DNA from: Gnetum montanum
Taxonomy: Eukaryota; Streptophyta; Gnetopsida; Gnetales; Gnetaceae
Direction of reading: 5' to 3'
Assembly (NCBI GenBank): GCA_015680685.1
Contig: MNCI01037790.1
Span: forward strand, 137,473-201,472
DNA length: 64,000 nt
The notes beneath the pieces are model-generated. The model did no database searches and was not told where the DNA came from. It saw only the letters and a list, made by a program, of their open reading frames with translations. A program made the position numbers and the translations under genes. Of this stretch, positions 10,682 through 23,250 are shown in pieces (position 1 is the stretch's first letter; every line of letters begins with the position of its first letter).

Positions 10682-13179
10682 TAGATACCTCTAAATAGAC
10701 TCAGTAGTTAATGTGAGTATGTGTGTGTGTTGTTGCGGCATGCTGTTGTGAAAATGAAATGATTGTGTTGTGTGTAAACTACAAATGACTTATCTTAAAG
10801 AGATTAAGCCAACTTTGCCAAGTACTGTGAGTTGTTGAGAGTTCCTATTTTGTTCAATTGCCTAGTCTACACGATCCTTATAATACCTATTTGTAACAAA
10901 TAAAATTTGTAAAAACATTTGAGCACAACTCCGTGAATCCACTCCTAATTTCCCCTAGAGAAAGAGATAGTTCCACAAGAAAACTAGAAATAGAGCAAGA
11001 TTTCGATGAAAATAGACAGAAAAGAAAGCAGATTTGTGTAGACCTCAAATGTTTAAACAAGGTAAAATGACATGAGTAAACACTTCGTAATAAAGCTATC
11101 CCAAATTCAATATCTATGAATTGTTCAAAATTCCAAGGCTCAAATAAGCAATTTCTTCAAGACAATCCTACTATGCTACCAAAAATTTGCTGCGTAATCT
11201 ACCACGTACAAGACTCCATTTTGGCTAGATAATGGATGTCAATAATTGCATTAAATAGAACCTTAAAAAGATTTGACAATTTATGATTGAAATACCATGG
11301 AGATTCACTTTAAAGATAAAAAGAAGCTATTCTGGTCCCATCAAAATACCAAAGATTTTTTGAACCCTCTTGACTATTGAATCGTTCAACGGCTTGATAA
11401 GCATGGGAGGTTCAATGATACATGAATCAATGGAAAGGAAAAAAATAAATAGCAAAGGTAGAACATAGAAAGAGAACAAGGAGAACACACCATCTATCCA
11501 TAACTCTCTACAAACTATTACATACCATACTTTTCAAAACCACATCAAAATACAACTATCTAAAACTATCATACCACATTACTTAGATATGTGCAAAGTC
11601 CCAAAATCACATATGTGAGAGCCAGAAAAATATCTCTTCCTTTTTGAGCATCAAAAAGAGAAAGTTAGCAAGTACCCAAGGTCTCAATCACTAACTTCAA
11701 TAGGATCCTCAGAATCAAGTTTTGTTGTTCCTTTGGATGGATGATAAGTCTCCTCCTCATCATCATCACTGCTAGTGCTAGGTAGGCTAGATATTTGGGT
11801 ATCCTCATTAGAAGACTCAATCTACTACATGGGAACCCACCTTGGATGAAGCTTCACTCAGAACCAAGTAGAAGTTGATGGAGCTAATCAAGTTGGAGGC
11901 TACTATACTAGTACCCATTGGGACATGGTTCCAAAAATTCTCTCCATAGCCCATTACTCAATAGAGCTAGGAGCATTAGCAAGAGGTGGAACTAAGTAAC
12001 GAGGAGGGACTAGATCATGGTGCTCTAGTTGTTGCATGGAAGCATGATGCTCCCCTTGAACACCAGTTGGGGATGCCTCTAGCTCTAAATCTAACTCCAT
12101 TCCTTAGTCATACATATGTGAGGGTCTAGCTATTGAAGAATTATATGGAGGGGCAAGAACACCCTTCTCACTATAAAAAATAAGAGGAGTAGTAACCTCC
12201 TTAAACACTTGCCCATCAGAGAGAGGTGGAATCCCAACTACTTCTAAACTCTTATACAAGTAAGAGAGGTTCCTCCCAAGCTTCTTGATAGATCATGCAA
12301 AGGATCAGAGAAGCTTCTTTCGTGACAAACTAATCTAGGAACTTGTGGATTTTGATCTTCTAAACTATGGAGAAGCTTCCTTAATTTTTTTTTGGAGGTC
12401 TAGTGCTAGGTCCTACTTCACCTACATGCGAAGTGCTCCTCTTCTCAACATACTTCCTAAGACTCCTCTTGCCTTTAAGTAAAGGCAACTTAAAAATAGG
12501 GACACCCCTCTAGTAAATCAACAAGTTGATGAGGTGGGGGTGCCCAGGATTCTCTCCTTAGCATAGACACTCAAAATGTCTCTGCAAAGTGTGTGTCTTA
12601 AATTCAATGGTAAATCTGTAAGAAGACAATAGATTACAAAACCCTAGGGTGCAACAAATAACTATAGCTACCTCATTTAACCATGATGTTATATAAAAAA
12701 TATAAGTAATAAAGTGGAGGCATCAAGAGTCATCTTGCTTCCATCAATATGACCCCTATTAAAGGAAATATCTCTACTAAACAAATCATGACAAAATTCA
12801 TCGTGTCCTATGGGCATTATACCATTTGTGTAAATATCATTTATGGTTTCACTAGTAACTCAAAAGACATTAGCATTAGAGATACCTAGAATTCATTCAC
12901 AATTTGAGAAGAGACCTCAACAATAATTCCCCCAATGATGGATGTGAATGCCCCAACAATAGCTTCAAAAATAACAATATTAAAATAAAACTTTCTAATC
13001 AATACATCAAGAACTAGAAAATTCATGGTAATGAAAGTATTCTAGTTCAAAATCTTGAAATAATCTAGCAAGGCTTGCTATCTGTAAGCTAGAAAAGAAA
13101 GAGAGAATTTAGAAATAATGGTATTGGTTTAACTTGTGTTGGGTGCTCATGCTACAAAACTGAGGCATGTAAGAGGGTG
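10682..13179. other. decayed sequence between gap and antisense ORF of E2
   Basis: It begins with a short GT microsatellite (about 10715-10730). No family is recognised. From about 11690 to 12540 the minus strand codes for stretches rich in Asp/Glu/Ser (opposite cctcatcatcatc tracts), but with many stops. By position it should hold the 5' exons of the antisense gene and, beyond the gap, RT of element E2. I could not align it to the E3 or E4 exons by eye. Confidence 0.3.
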
Positions 13180-13819
13180 GTGCATAGTTGGAACTTCCTT
13201 TTGAACATTTCTTATGTGGCAAGAGTGGAAGAGCTTCAGTGCTAAGGTGTCCAAATGGGGGCATATGCAAAAGGACAACAAGTTCCACTATCAGCATGAG
13301 CATGATGCATATCTACAGCAACTTAAAGAGGAGTCCATCAAAGCCTATCACCTTGATTTATTCATTGAGGTAATTGGCAAGAGCTAAGCTTTTTAGATAT
13401 TTGCTTACCACACAGTGGTTATTGATTCTATAGATTAGAAGATTGTCATGCCTTTAGAGGAGACTTCATCTGCCACTTTTTTCATGTAGCCACCCACATG
13501 GACCATTGTGACCAAAGACAAGACCCTTGTAGGTGTTGACTTTGGCCACAAGGACTAAACATAGCTATTAGAGGCCTAGACCCTCTGACATTTGGAGGAA
13601 GGTCTTGATAGCATACCTATAGACATGGTCAATGTAGGACCCTCTCAAGTTAGATCTTTATTTTCCTTTTTATTCTTTTTCCTATTAATTTTATATTGTA
13701 CATGTGCCCACAATTTTATGTTATGTTGTCATTGTTGATAGGTACTAGGTGATGCTACAGGCCACAATGGCATGGTAGAAGAAGAGGAGCCTCCACCCCC
13801 ACTTAGTGTCACTGCTTAG
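13180..13819 (+). pseudogene. antisense gene of element E2, 3' exons
   Basis: It runs opposite to gag-protease of E2. The frame reading WGHMQKDNKFHYQHE is comparable with WGQTQKNHKHVYKQE in the E4 copy. A W-T-V/I-V-x-K-x-K block follows, and the exon ends in GPSQ directly at a GT donor. The terminal exon (13742-13819) starts VLGDATG and ends in an acidic/proline-rich tail with a TAG stop. Several stops lie upstream. Function unknown; see the E4 copy for the fuller description. Confidence 0.6.
13649..13741 (+). other. predicted terminal intron of the E2 antisense gene
   Basis: 93 bases with donor CAA/GTTAGA, a T-rich interior and acceptor TTGATAG. Donor context and position after GPSQ coincide with 44185-44272 (E3) and 56258-56337 (E4). 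Confidence 0.6.
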
Positions 13820-14029
13820 GTAGATCCTGATGTAGCCCTATCATTAGGCATTTTTGTATTTTTATGTATTTTTGTCATGTATTGTAGATGACATGTACCA
13901 TTTTTTCTATGATATGTAGTGGATTTTTGCTATGTGGAGTGAATGATGGGTATACTTTTGTATTTATTTACTATGTATTAGGTGATATGATGAGTTGATA
14001 AGATTAGGCTATAGAAACTACTAGTTTTA

Positions 14030-14290
14030 AGCCTTTCTAGGCCCCAGTGATAGTTGAAGGCCATTTTGGGCCATGCAATAACAAATTTTTTTTCCAATTT
14101 TAGGCCATGGTGGGCCATGCAATGCTAGTTTAGGGCCATGGAAATCCTTGTTGGTAGTTTTAAGTCATTTCGGTCCATGCAACAAAAGGAGATTTGATTG
14201 ACATTTTAAAGCCATGATGGGCCATGTAGTAGTTTAAGGCCTTTTTGAGCTATAGAATGCCAATTTAAGGCCATGGTGGGCCATGTATGT
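14030..14290. repeat. GGCC repeat array of E2
   Basis: Five or more degenerate units of the form tagttTAAGGCCATtttGGGCCATG, spaced about 40-60 bases apart. Each unit holds an imperfect palindrome GGCC-N6-GGCC. It lies between the 3' end of protease (minus) and the 3' end of the antisense gene (plus), that is, where the two convergent units meet. Confidence 0.75.
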
Positions 14291-14570
14291 TTATGTATTT
14301 TGAAGTTTTTATGCATAAACAAGCTACTAAAAAGTAATCAAGAAAAAATATAAACTAAATGCATAAAGGAGAAAACAACACAAAAATGTGAACAACCAAG
14401 CTAATGTAAAACACAAACAAAAATGAAAGTAGGCAAAGCATGTGTAAATGGGGTAGGTAGGGACCTAGTGCCTATTGGACTAATGGAATGCCTTAGTCAT
14501 GCAATTCTTTCATAATCCAGTGTGGGTTAGGTGGCATGTAGTGCCTAGAGGGTATAATGCAGTATTCACC

Positions 14571-15365
14571 CTAACCTTTGTTAGTTATGTCAAAGGGAAA
14601 CTCCACCCACAAAGTATCTTTTGAAAGGTCAGGGGATTCTATTGGTTCTTCAAGTTGGTCTACTTTGCATTTTCTACCTTTGTCTTTCATGGGAGGCATG
14701 TCATCGAGAAACTCCACCTCTAACCCCTGTTCAACATCAATGTTGTTGATGGTTAGAGTGGCTACATTGTCACCATGTATAATAACCTCTTCACCTTTGT
14801 ACAAAATGTGGATCTCATAATAGATTAGGAAGGAGATGACCTATAGTTGGGCTAACTAGGGCCTACCCAAGATCAGGTTGAAACCTAGCATCTCCTCAAG
14901 CACTATGAACTTTGCTATGGTGGGTAATTACTCCCCTATCACAAAGGCTATCATGATAGTTTTCCTTATGACAACACACAAACCATTGAAGAATTTAACG
15001 TATGTTGTCTTTGTTGGCTAAATTTGGTCAACAAGACCAAGCTTGTCAACAACTATGTAAGTGATGGCATTGGTTATCATATTGTCATCGACATGCACCT
15101 TGTGAATCTTACATTCTCCCATGTGGATAGTGATGAACATCAGCACAACATTAACTTGACCCTTCATAGGGTCCACCTCGATTGCCTCATCACAAAATGC
15201 TAGGGGTGTTAAACTCAATTCTTGGAAGGGAGAAGGAAAAATCATAGCATTAATGGACTGTTCATTTACTAAGATGTCCTTTGTGATAGGAATAGAGGTC
15301 AACATGTGTACTAACACTTCATGATGAATGGAGGAAGTCATTATCAGGTCGTACAGGCTTAACAT
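14571..15365 (-). pseudogene. retropepsin region of Tat element E2
   Basis: Two minus-strand frames, 15018-15365 and 14571-14804. The first holds VHVDDNMITNAITYIVVDKLGL, aligned with VHIDDGATNNIIPYPIVDKLGL in E4, so the active-site D-G-A is degraded to D-N-M. The second carries the conserved tail EEVIIHGD..A...INNI..EQG shared with E3 and E4. Stops and shifts separate the two parts. Confidence 0.65.
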
Positions 15366-15678
15366 TATGTTTTTCTATTTCAAAGCTTGCTTGTCTTGGG
15401 TCGATGTGTTAAGGAAATGTTTTCTACTATCTAGCTACCTTGTTGTTAATGGCCTTCATCTCCTCCATGTGGTCTAAGAGACAAATCTCTCATGGAGGGG
15501 ATTTGAACCTTGTTTACCTTTTTTGCTTTGGAGCTTCAGTGCTCCATTGTGGGTTGCTAGTTTTCAAAGGGTTAGTGCTTTGGTGTTGGTTACTATTTAC
15601 TATGGCCTCTTAGATTTTTTGAGCCATTGGTACAATAGACCAAGGGATAGGCTTCGATGGACCTAGTGCCCTTTACTC

Positions 15679-18200
15679 CTAGTGTTGTCTAAGCATTTGA
15701 TTGATGAAGTGCTTGTTAGGCCTTCTAGTTTGCCATCTTGTTTGTTTGTTGGAGTTGCTTGTAGGATGAGGTCTTAGGTGAGCATGGGCTAATGCATTTC
15801 CCACCATTAGACTTCCAACAAGTAAGAAGTTTATATGTTGTGACACCCTTATAATGAAGGGTGTTTGGGCTATTGTAGCTACAACTTGTTGTGGGGTCCT
15901 AACCACAAAGGATGTTATAGGCATCCAAGGTGGTGCTCTAATGATAAAAAGGATCCTTAAAATAGTTGATGTCGAGGAAGCCCTAGTGTTTTTAGAAGGT
16001 ACAAAAATCATGAATGGCTCCCATGCCAATTCTACATCATCAACAATGCTAATGGCATTAATGATGTACCTTGCATCACATGTGTTGATCAAGTCCTTAT
16101 AAACCCCCATTGATTGGTTCTATGGATGCACTAAGTTGGTGGCATCAAGGACCAACTCACCCTTGTCAATCATGCATTGTATATCATCCTACAAAACCAT
16201 GCAAAAGTTTGTATCATGAGTTTGTAGTTGGTGATACTGCCAAAAATGATCTAATTTGAAATGCTTAGGGACTAGGGGGCTCGTTGGGTTGTGTGGCTAA
16301 AGGGTTTTTGATGAGCTCACAATATTGGTCATGCTACTTGTGAGCATCCTTAGAAATTTCCTTGTACTCGATGTGTCCAGCATGAAGCAGTTGGTCCAAC
16401 AGCTCTAACCACTTGATGGGTAATAGTATATACTTTGAGTGATCCTTGCACTCAAAGTTAAGCCTTGTGGTAGCTGGTTCCATGGCTGCTGATAATGCGA
16501 ATTAGTTGTTGCTATTGTGTAGGGGCTAGCGACCCTATTATTGTTAGCTAGAGTCTTGGATGGCTTGGCCATTGGGTTGTAATTGGTTGGCTTAGCCTTA
16601 CTAGCCAACATGATAATGCTTGTAGTTACTTGCTTGCCTTTGTCCTTGTCTTTCTGTTTCTCTTTCTTTGTGTGTCTGTTCTTGAAGGCCAGTAGGCTAA
16701 ATCCTTGCTAGCCTCCACCACATCCTGAATGCTCTTAGTTTGAGAAAATGCTTGACTTAGAAACTATGGGGCAAGATAATATAGATTTGACTTGATAAAT
16801 TCATTGACCGCAATGTTGAGTATGGCGATCAAGTGTGTCTCCACAATGAGCTTGCAGATCTCATTAAGCAGTGCACTCCATCAATGAATGAATTTTTGCA
16901 TAGGCTCTAAGTGATCCTACTTTACTTGCATCAACTAATCTAGGATCACCTTAGGCTTAAATTTATACTTGAAGCGAGTGATGAATTAGATAAGCAATTC
17001 CTCCAAAGAAAAAATGGAGGCCCTGGGGAGCACATGATACTAATCTAGTGCCTTGCTGATTAGGGACATGAAAAACACATGAATGATGGCATGTGGCCAT
17101 ACCTATAATAGGAGGCATTCTGACTAAAAGATCACCAAATGGGCATTAGGGTTCCCTTCACCATTGTATTTGGTGAATTGTGAGAGTGGGGCCCTAGTGG
17201 ATAATGCCAGTGGTAGAACTATAGGATTGATTAGATCATCCTGATAAAAGTCCATCATATGGATGGTTTCTAAGGAGGTAGCCTTAAGCCACGTAACCTC
17301 TTCAATAAGGCTTTGTAGTAGTTGGAATGCTTAATCCAAGCTAGGTGTAGTTGAAATAGTTGGCTATGTAGGTTGTGATGCCTATTGTGGTTGTTGGATG
17401 GTCCATGACCTAACTTTAACTATGTGACCATGCATGATGCCTATTGCATGAGTTATGATATGGACATAGTGCTTGGGCCCCACCATAGGTTTTTGGGATA
17501 GGCCATCCTAAAGGGTGTCGACATGACAAGTGGGACAAATGATGCATAAGTCATGTATAATGAGGAAGGAACATGCATGGTGTGCCCATAGGATTGCATA
17601 GGCACAATAGTTACTGCTATGGAAGGTTGCACAAATTAAATAGGCTGAAGGGGCTAAATAGACTAAATAGGTTGTGAAGGCTAGGAAGACTATGAAGGAA
17701 TGGTGAAGGGCACACTAAAGAAAAGACTAAAAGGTAGAGCAACATCCTAGCACATCTACAGCATCTAGTAAGTTGCCACCATAAGTTTTGACCTAGGTAG
17801 TGACATCGGGCTGCTGGACATCAAAGGAATAAAAGTAGAGGCTATCTATTGGAATCAGTAGTGGAATAGGGTATCATGCTTAGATTGAGTCTCAAACTTG
17901 TCTAGATCCTTCTAGAGGAACTCCTTGTAGTTTGTCCCTTCCTCATGGCTCATGTTGCAGATGAGGTTGTCTAGCATCCACTAGTAATATTTTGTGAGTA
18001 GGATAAAGTCAAAGTTAGAAGGGAACCACTCCCTCCCATGACAATGCATGAGCTCATAACTATGTTTGGTTTCCATTTCTTGCTGGTCTAAGGGCAAACT
18101 TGCCTAGATGTTTGCACAAATGAAGTTATATTGCTCATCATTGAGCACCATGACCTCAAGAGGTAGGTTGTGCTACCTAAGAGATTGCCTCTATGCTAGA
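15679..18200 (-). pseudogene. gag: gag of Tat element E2
   Basis: Near the LTR, minus-strand reading gives NDEQYNFICANI and LPLDQQEMETKHSYEL, aligned with the gag N-terminus of E3. The central Retrotrans_gag domain is at about 16900-17270 and shows only as scattered codons. The C-terminal part (16300-16611) carries ELLDQLLHAGHIEYKEISK and YCELIKNPLA, matching the post-gag linker of E3 and E4. A 143-residue open stretch (15679-16110) lies in the linker before protease. Stops occur throughout. Confidence 0.6.
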
Positions 18201-18235
18201 TAATAACCATGCTCTAAGTAGAGTTTGAAGGCTAT

Positions 18236-20295
18236 TCAAGGTTCATGATGCAAAGGAAAATGTAAAAGGGTACTTATGCAAAATAGGAAGAAAAATGGCT
18301 AAGTGCTAAAATGCAAGAAAATGGCTAAGTATGCAACTACTGAAAAAAATGGCTATCTAAAAATGCAAAAACATGATTAAGTGTAAAAGATGTAGAAACA
18401 ATGGCTAAGTCTGAAACATAGAGGAAAATGACTAAGTGTAAATGTGCTAAAAAATGACTAACTTTGGGACTACACCCAAAGCCAACTATGCTCACTATGC
18501 TAGAGCTAGCTATGCTTTGCTGAAGACCTAGAATTTGACAAAGTGTAAACACTTGTGTTGTTAAGTAGGGTTCCAAGGGAACCAAAGATGGGGACTAATT
18601 TGCACAAGGTAAAGAGAGCATGCAAGGCAACAACCAAAGGATGTCCAAAGAAGGAAATGGTGAAGGTCCTCATTCTAGTGCTAGAAAACTATAGTAACCA
18701 AAAACATCAAAGGTTGGAACAGTACTTCAAGAGTTTTGTACTCACATAGCCTTGATCTCACTTTCATACAAAGGCCTACTGAGAATGGAGGTGGAGTGCC
18801 TAAGATGGTCTTGTCAATAAAACTAGGACTTATGGATGTTATGACAAAATGAGTGTTAAGGTGTTGATATGGCATCCACAGTGTCCATGATGCTCATGAG
18901 TGTGAGTGTAGTAAAGGTTTTGGACATAACATCAAGGGTTCAGATACATGAGTACTTGATTAAATAGTGAAAAATGAAAATTGAATGCTAAAATGCTTGA
19001 GAAAATGCATAGAATGTGAGTAAGAGAGAGAGGCACCACCCCAAATGGGGGTAGTGTAGTCAACTATAAAGAAGAGATGGGGAGGTACGTGGTGTACAAA
19101 TAGGCATAGTAGGTAGCATAGTCACAATCTTAGGGTGTATGGATATGAATAATTAACATCCTCCATGGAGTTTGAGCCTACCAAGTTAGCTATCACGATG
19201 TCCTTTAGGCTGCAGTGATGTATAATGGTGTCCATTGGTATCCCAAATTTCACCAAAATGTTAAATGTGCTTAGGTGCAAGGGTTCTCAAAATACAACTA
19301 TGCTTATCAATTGCTTCAAAATGCCAACCCCTGACACATGAAACACTAGGGTATTTATAGGCCTAAGATTAGCATGAATCACATGTGGCAAATCTAACTA
19401 CACTTCCACTAAAGCGAGATGGTGTTCTGTTGGTGTTCTCTAATGGACCCTGTGAAACTACTAGACTATGACTACATTGCTAAGATTGCATCTGTGCGTA
19501 CTGAATAGATCACAATGTACCTTAGCATAGTGCAAAATAGTGTAGTTTGAAAACTACACTCCAGGACTATGCTGCCCACTCTCTGGAGTGGTGTTAAGCA
19601 TAGGTACCATTTAGGGGAAAATGGAGGATGCAAAAGAAATAAAACATGCTAATCTTGCTTGTCAAAGGAATGTCTAGAGCTAAGATGTAGGTTGATGCTA
19701 CGTTTTGTAGGCAGTTTCAGTAGACTACATAGACTACGCTCTGGAGCGTAGCCTTTGGAGTTAAGAAAATCTTGCTAGAAAATGATGCTCAATGTAGGCT
19801 ATGCTAGCTATGCTCTATAGTGTAGTCCTAGAGATGAAAGAATAACCTTGACACTTGGAAAAATTTGGCAAAGATTATGTGCCCATGTAGACTATGCTAG
19901 CTACACTCTAGAGCATAGCAAAGAGCATAGGCTTAGGGGTTAGAAAATCTGCCAAATTATTACTTCCATCCCAATCATGCTCAGTAACCTCTGGCTCAAC
20001 ACTTAGGAAAATTTTAAAACTAGTCATTCCAAGGCTAACTATTCTAACCACGCTCTAGAGTGTAGTCCCAAAAGGGTGAGCATAGTTAGGACACTTAAAA
20101 CATTTTGCAGCTACTAATGACACTTAGAAAAATTTTGTAGATCTGGATTGTTAGTGCCAGCTACACTGACTATGCTTTAGAGCATAGTCCTAGTAGTGGG
20201 AGCATAGTCTTAACACTTACATAAAATTTACCAAGTTTTGAAACTTAGCCAAATCTTTAGTTGAGACCTAGGAGCCCAAATTTGATGGTGTTTCA
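18236..20295 (-). mobile_element. LTR A (5' of gag of E2)
   Basis: The start is placed at TGAAACACCATC on the minus strand (20295 downwards), shared in position with LTR B and LTR4. The inner end is approximate. A TATA box (TATAAATA) lies at 19352-19359, giving U3 of about 0.94 kb and R-U5 of about 1.1 kb. U3 holds a tandem series of palindromes such as actacactctagagcatagtcc with flanking ttagaaaat. It aligns along its length with 20985-23234. No polypurine tract precedes it: the bases before TGAAACACC are gag sequence. Confidence 0.65.
19352..19359 (-). promoter_or_regulatory. TATA box of LTR A
   Basis: TATAAATA on the minus strand in context CCTATAAATACCC, conserved in LTR B (22248-22255) and LTR4 (47782-47789). 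Confidence 0.55.
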
Positions 20296-20297
20296 AT

Positions 20298-20960
20298 AGG
20301 CAAGATGTAGGACACCTAAGTCATATGCAGCGGGGGAATGTACACAGTGTGCATGTAAGGTTGCATAGGCATAATGGTTACTAGTAGAGATGATAGGATA
20401 GGTTGTGAAGGTATGAGAAAGGATAGGCTAAAAGTATGTATAACATCTTGTCACATTTGCTATGTTTGGTGGGTCACCACCATAGGTGTGGACCTAGGCA
20501 GTGATACCTAACTAACGACTGTCACCAAAAATATAGATGGGCAAGAGTACAAGGGAATGAAAGTAAAGGTTGTCCGTTCGAACGAGGTGTGGAATGAGTC
20601 TTCATTCTTAGATCAAGTTTCATACTCATCCTAATCCTCTTGTAGGGGTTTCTTTTAGTCTATCCTTGCCTTACAACTAGTGTTTTAAATAAGGTTATTG
20701 ATAATCCATTGGTAAGGCTCCATGCGTAAAATGAAGTCCACAACAAAGGGGAAGTATTTCTTCCCATTCTGATGTATGAGCTAGTAACTTCATTTGGCCT
20801 TCATTTATTTCCAATCTACATATGGATCTACTTGAATCTTTACACTAACAACATTGTACTACTCATCATTCAACACCATGTACTTTGAAGGTAGGTTGCA
20901 AAACCTAAACAATTACCTCTATTCTATAATAAGGCTAAGAGAATGATCAATCTAGATCTC
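20298..20960 (-). pseudogene. gag: isolated 5' gag/leader segment between two LTRs
   Basis: It aligns with about 17540-18190, the leader and gag N-terminus of E2, for example the ggttgcataggcaya-atrgttact block and the GTGGTTGAATGATGAG region. It stops abruptly at LTR A. It is the remnant of an element whose remaining interior is lost, or one half of a 2.75-kb tandem duplication (gag start plus LTR). Confidence 0.65.
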
Positions 20961-20984
20961 CTGCTGAATGGGTCAAACAACAAC

Positions 20985-23234
20985 CATTCTTAAAGTGGAG
21001 GTCAAAGGCTTCTTAGGTGTTCATGGTTCAAAGGGAAGATGTAAAAAGTTTCTATTTGCAAAAGGTAGAAAAAATGCTAACTCTACTAACTAGAAAAATG
21101 ACTAAGTGCAAAAATGTAGAAAAGAAAGGGCTAAGTAGAAAATTGCTAAAAAAAAGGACTAAGTGTAAAAGAACATAGAAAAAATGACTAAGTGTAAATT
21201 ATTAAAAAAATGGCTAACTCTGGGACTATGCTCACTATGCTAGAGCCAACTATTCTTTCTATGCTAAGAGCTAGCTATGCTCTCCTAAGTGCCCAAAATT
21301 TAGCTAAGTGCATGGTATACACTTTGGTGTTGTCAAGTAGGGTTCCAAGGGAAACAACAATGGGATCTAGTCTACACTAATGGTTTGCAAACAAGTCTGA
21401 CACTTGCCTGAGATCTAGCTACTATTAAGGTAGGTCAATAGGCCTAGAGCTACCAATGGTAGTAGAGAAAGTATGTAAGGAAACAACCAAGGGAAACCAT
21501 AGAAGGAAATGGTGAAGGCCCTCCCTTTAGCACTAGAAAACTGTAGCAAGCAAAAACATTAGAGGCTAGAACAATACACCAAGAGGTTTGCAGTGATACA
21601 ACTTGATCCTATGTCCATGTGAGGGCCTGTTGGAAATAGAGGCAGGGATGCCTAGAATGGTCTTGTTGATTAAATTGGGACTTATAGGATGTTACACCAA
21701 AACAAATGTCAGGTGGTTTGCATGATGTTTGCAACATTCATGATGTCAACTCGGGTGAGCATAGTTGAGGTTTCTAGCACAAAACAAGGGTGCAAACATG
21801 TGAATATGTGCAGAAAAATAGCAAAAATGCTAGTAAGAGGCTAGAGTGCAAGTAAAACTGCCATAAAATGCATAGGGAGTGAGAGAGAGAGAAAGAAGAA
21901 CTATCCCAAATGGGGGTAGCATAGATAACTAAAAGTTAAGGATGAAGAGATACATGGTATATAGACAGACATAGTAGGTAGAATAGTCATAGTCTTAGGA
22001 TGTCTAGGCTATGAAGACTAATGTCCATCATGAGGTTCGGACTTGCCAAGTTGGCTACTATGGTGTCCTATGGACTGAAGTGGTCTACAATGTGCAAGGT
22101 GGACATGTAACAGTGTTGCAGTGGTGTGCAACGGTATCTATCAAAGTGCTAAGTGCACTCAAATGCAAGAATGAAAAAAAATGTCAATGCTCAAATTTAC
22201 AAATAGAATGCAAGAATTTCCAATCCCTAAAACATGAAACATTGGGGTATTTATAGGCCTATGGTTAGCACAAATTGTGGGTTAAGTTCCATGTGGAAAA
22301 GGGCCAATTAGAACTATGCTAGCCCTAACTACACTCCCATTGAAGCAAATGATGTTCTACTAGTGTGCTCCAATGAGCCCTGTGAGACTACCAAACTATG
22401 ACTATGCTACCAACACTGCATGTGAGAATGCCAAACAAACCATAATGTACCTGAAATAATGCAAAATAGTGCAGTTTTGAATACTACGATCTGAGACTAT
22501 GTTGTCCACTCTCTTAAGTGCTGTCAAGTGTAGGTAAAATTTAAGGGCAAATGCAGGGTGTAAAAGAAATCGAAACTACTAATCTTGCTTGTGAAAGGAA
22601 TGTTGGGGCTGAGATGGAGGCTGATGCTAAGTTTTGGAGGCTTCTAAAGGTAGTTCTGCATGACTATGCTAACTACACTCTAGAGCATAGTCCAACAGTT
22701 AGGAAAATTTTGCAAAAAGTGTGTTCCAATGCTGACTACACTAACTACACTCTAGAATGTAGTCCTAGTAGTAAGAGCATAGCCTTAACACTTAGGAAAA
22801 TCTAGCAAAATGTGATTTCCTCATGTAGACTAAGCTAACTACACTCTAGAGCATAGTAGGGAGCATAGGCTTAAAAGTTAGAAAATTTACCAAACTGTTT
22901 CTTCCATGCCAATCGAGCCTAACAACTTCTAGCTTGACACCTAGGCAAATGTGCAAAACTAGCCATTACTATGCAAACTGCACTAACTAGGCTATAGAGT
23001 ATGGTATTGGTAGTGAGAGTATAGTCAAAGCACTTAGAAAATTTTGTAGATGCTATTGACACTTAGAAAAAATCTTGCAAATCTAAACTATTTGTGTCAA
23101 CTATGCTAACTACACTCTAAAGCATAGTCCCAACAGTGGGGAGTGTAGTCTCAACACTTAGAGAAATTTGCTAAGTTTTGACACTTAGAAAAATTTGTAG
23201 CTAAGACTTAGTGGCCCAAATTTGATGGTTTTCA
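20985..23234 (-). mobile_element. LTR B (3' LTR of element E1)
   Basis: Begins TGAAAACCATC right after a polypurine tract and is about 2.25 kb long. Shared landmarks with LTR A include the TATA box, gggtatttataggcct, the segment with ccaaatgggggtag and the gttccaagggaa block. U3 carries palindromic units such as gactacactaactacactctagaatgtagtc. The outer end is exact from the polypurine tract; the inner end is approximate. Confidence 0.7.
22248..22255 (-). promoter_or_regulatory. TATA box of LTR B
   Basis: TATAAATA on the minus strand within AGGCCTATAAATACCCC, about 980 bases inside the LTR. Confidence 0.55.
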
Positions 23235-23250
23235 TTTTTCCCTCTTTGTT
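23235..23250 (-). promoter_or_regulatory. polypurine tract of E1
   Basis: Minus strand ACAAAGAGGGAAAAA directly before the LTR start TGAAAACC. The same tract occurs at 48246-48261 and 61909-61925, each directly before TGAAACACC. Such tracts prime plus-strand DNA synthesis in LTR elements. Confidence 0.65.

Noticed and set aside
10058-10698. Long frames across the first N run
   Set aside because: They consist of undetermined bases and have no protein evidence.
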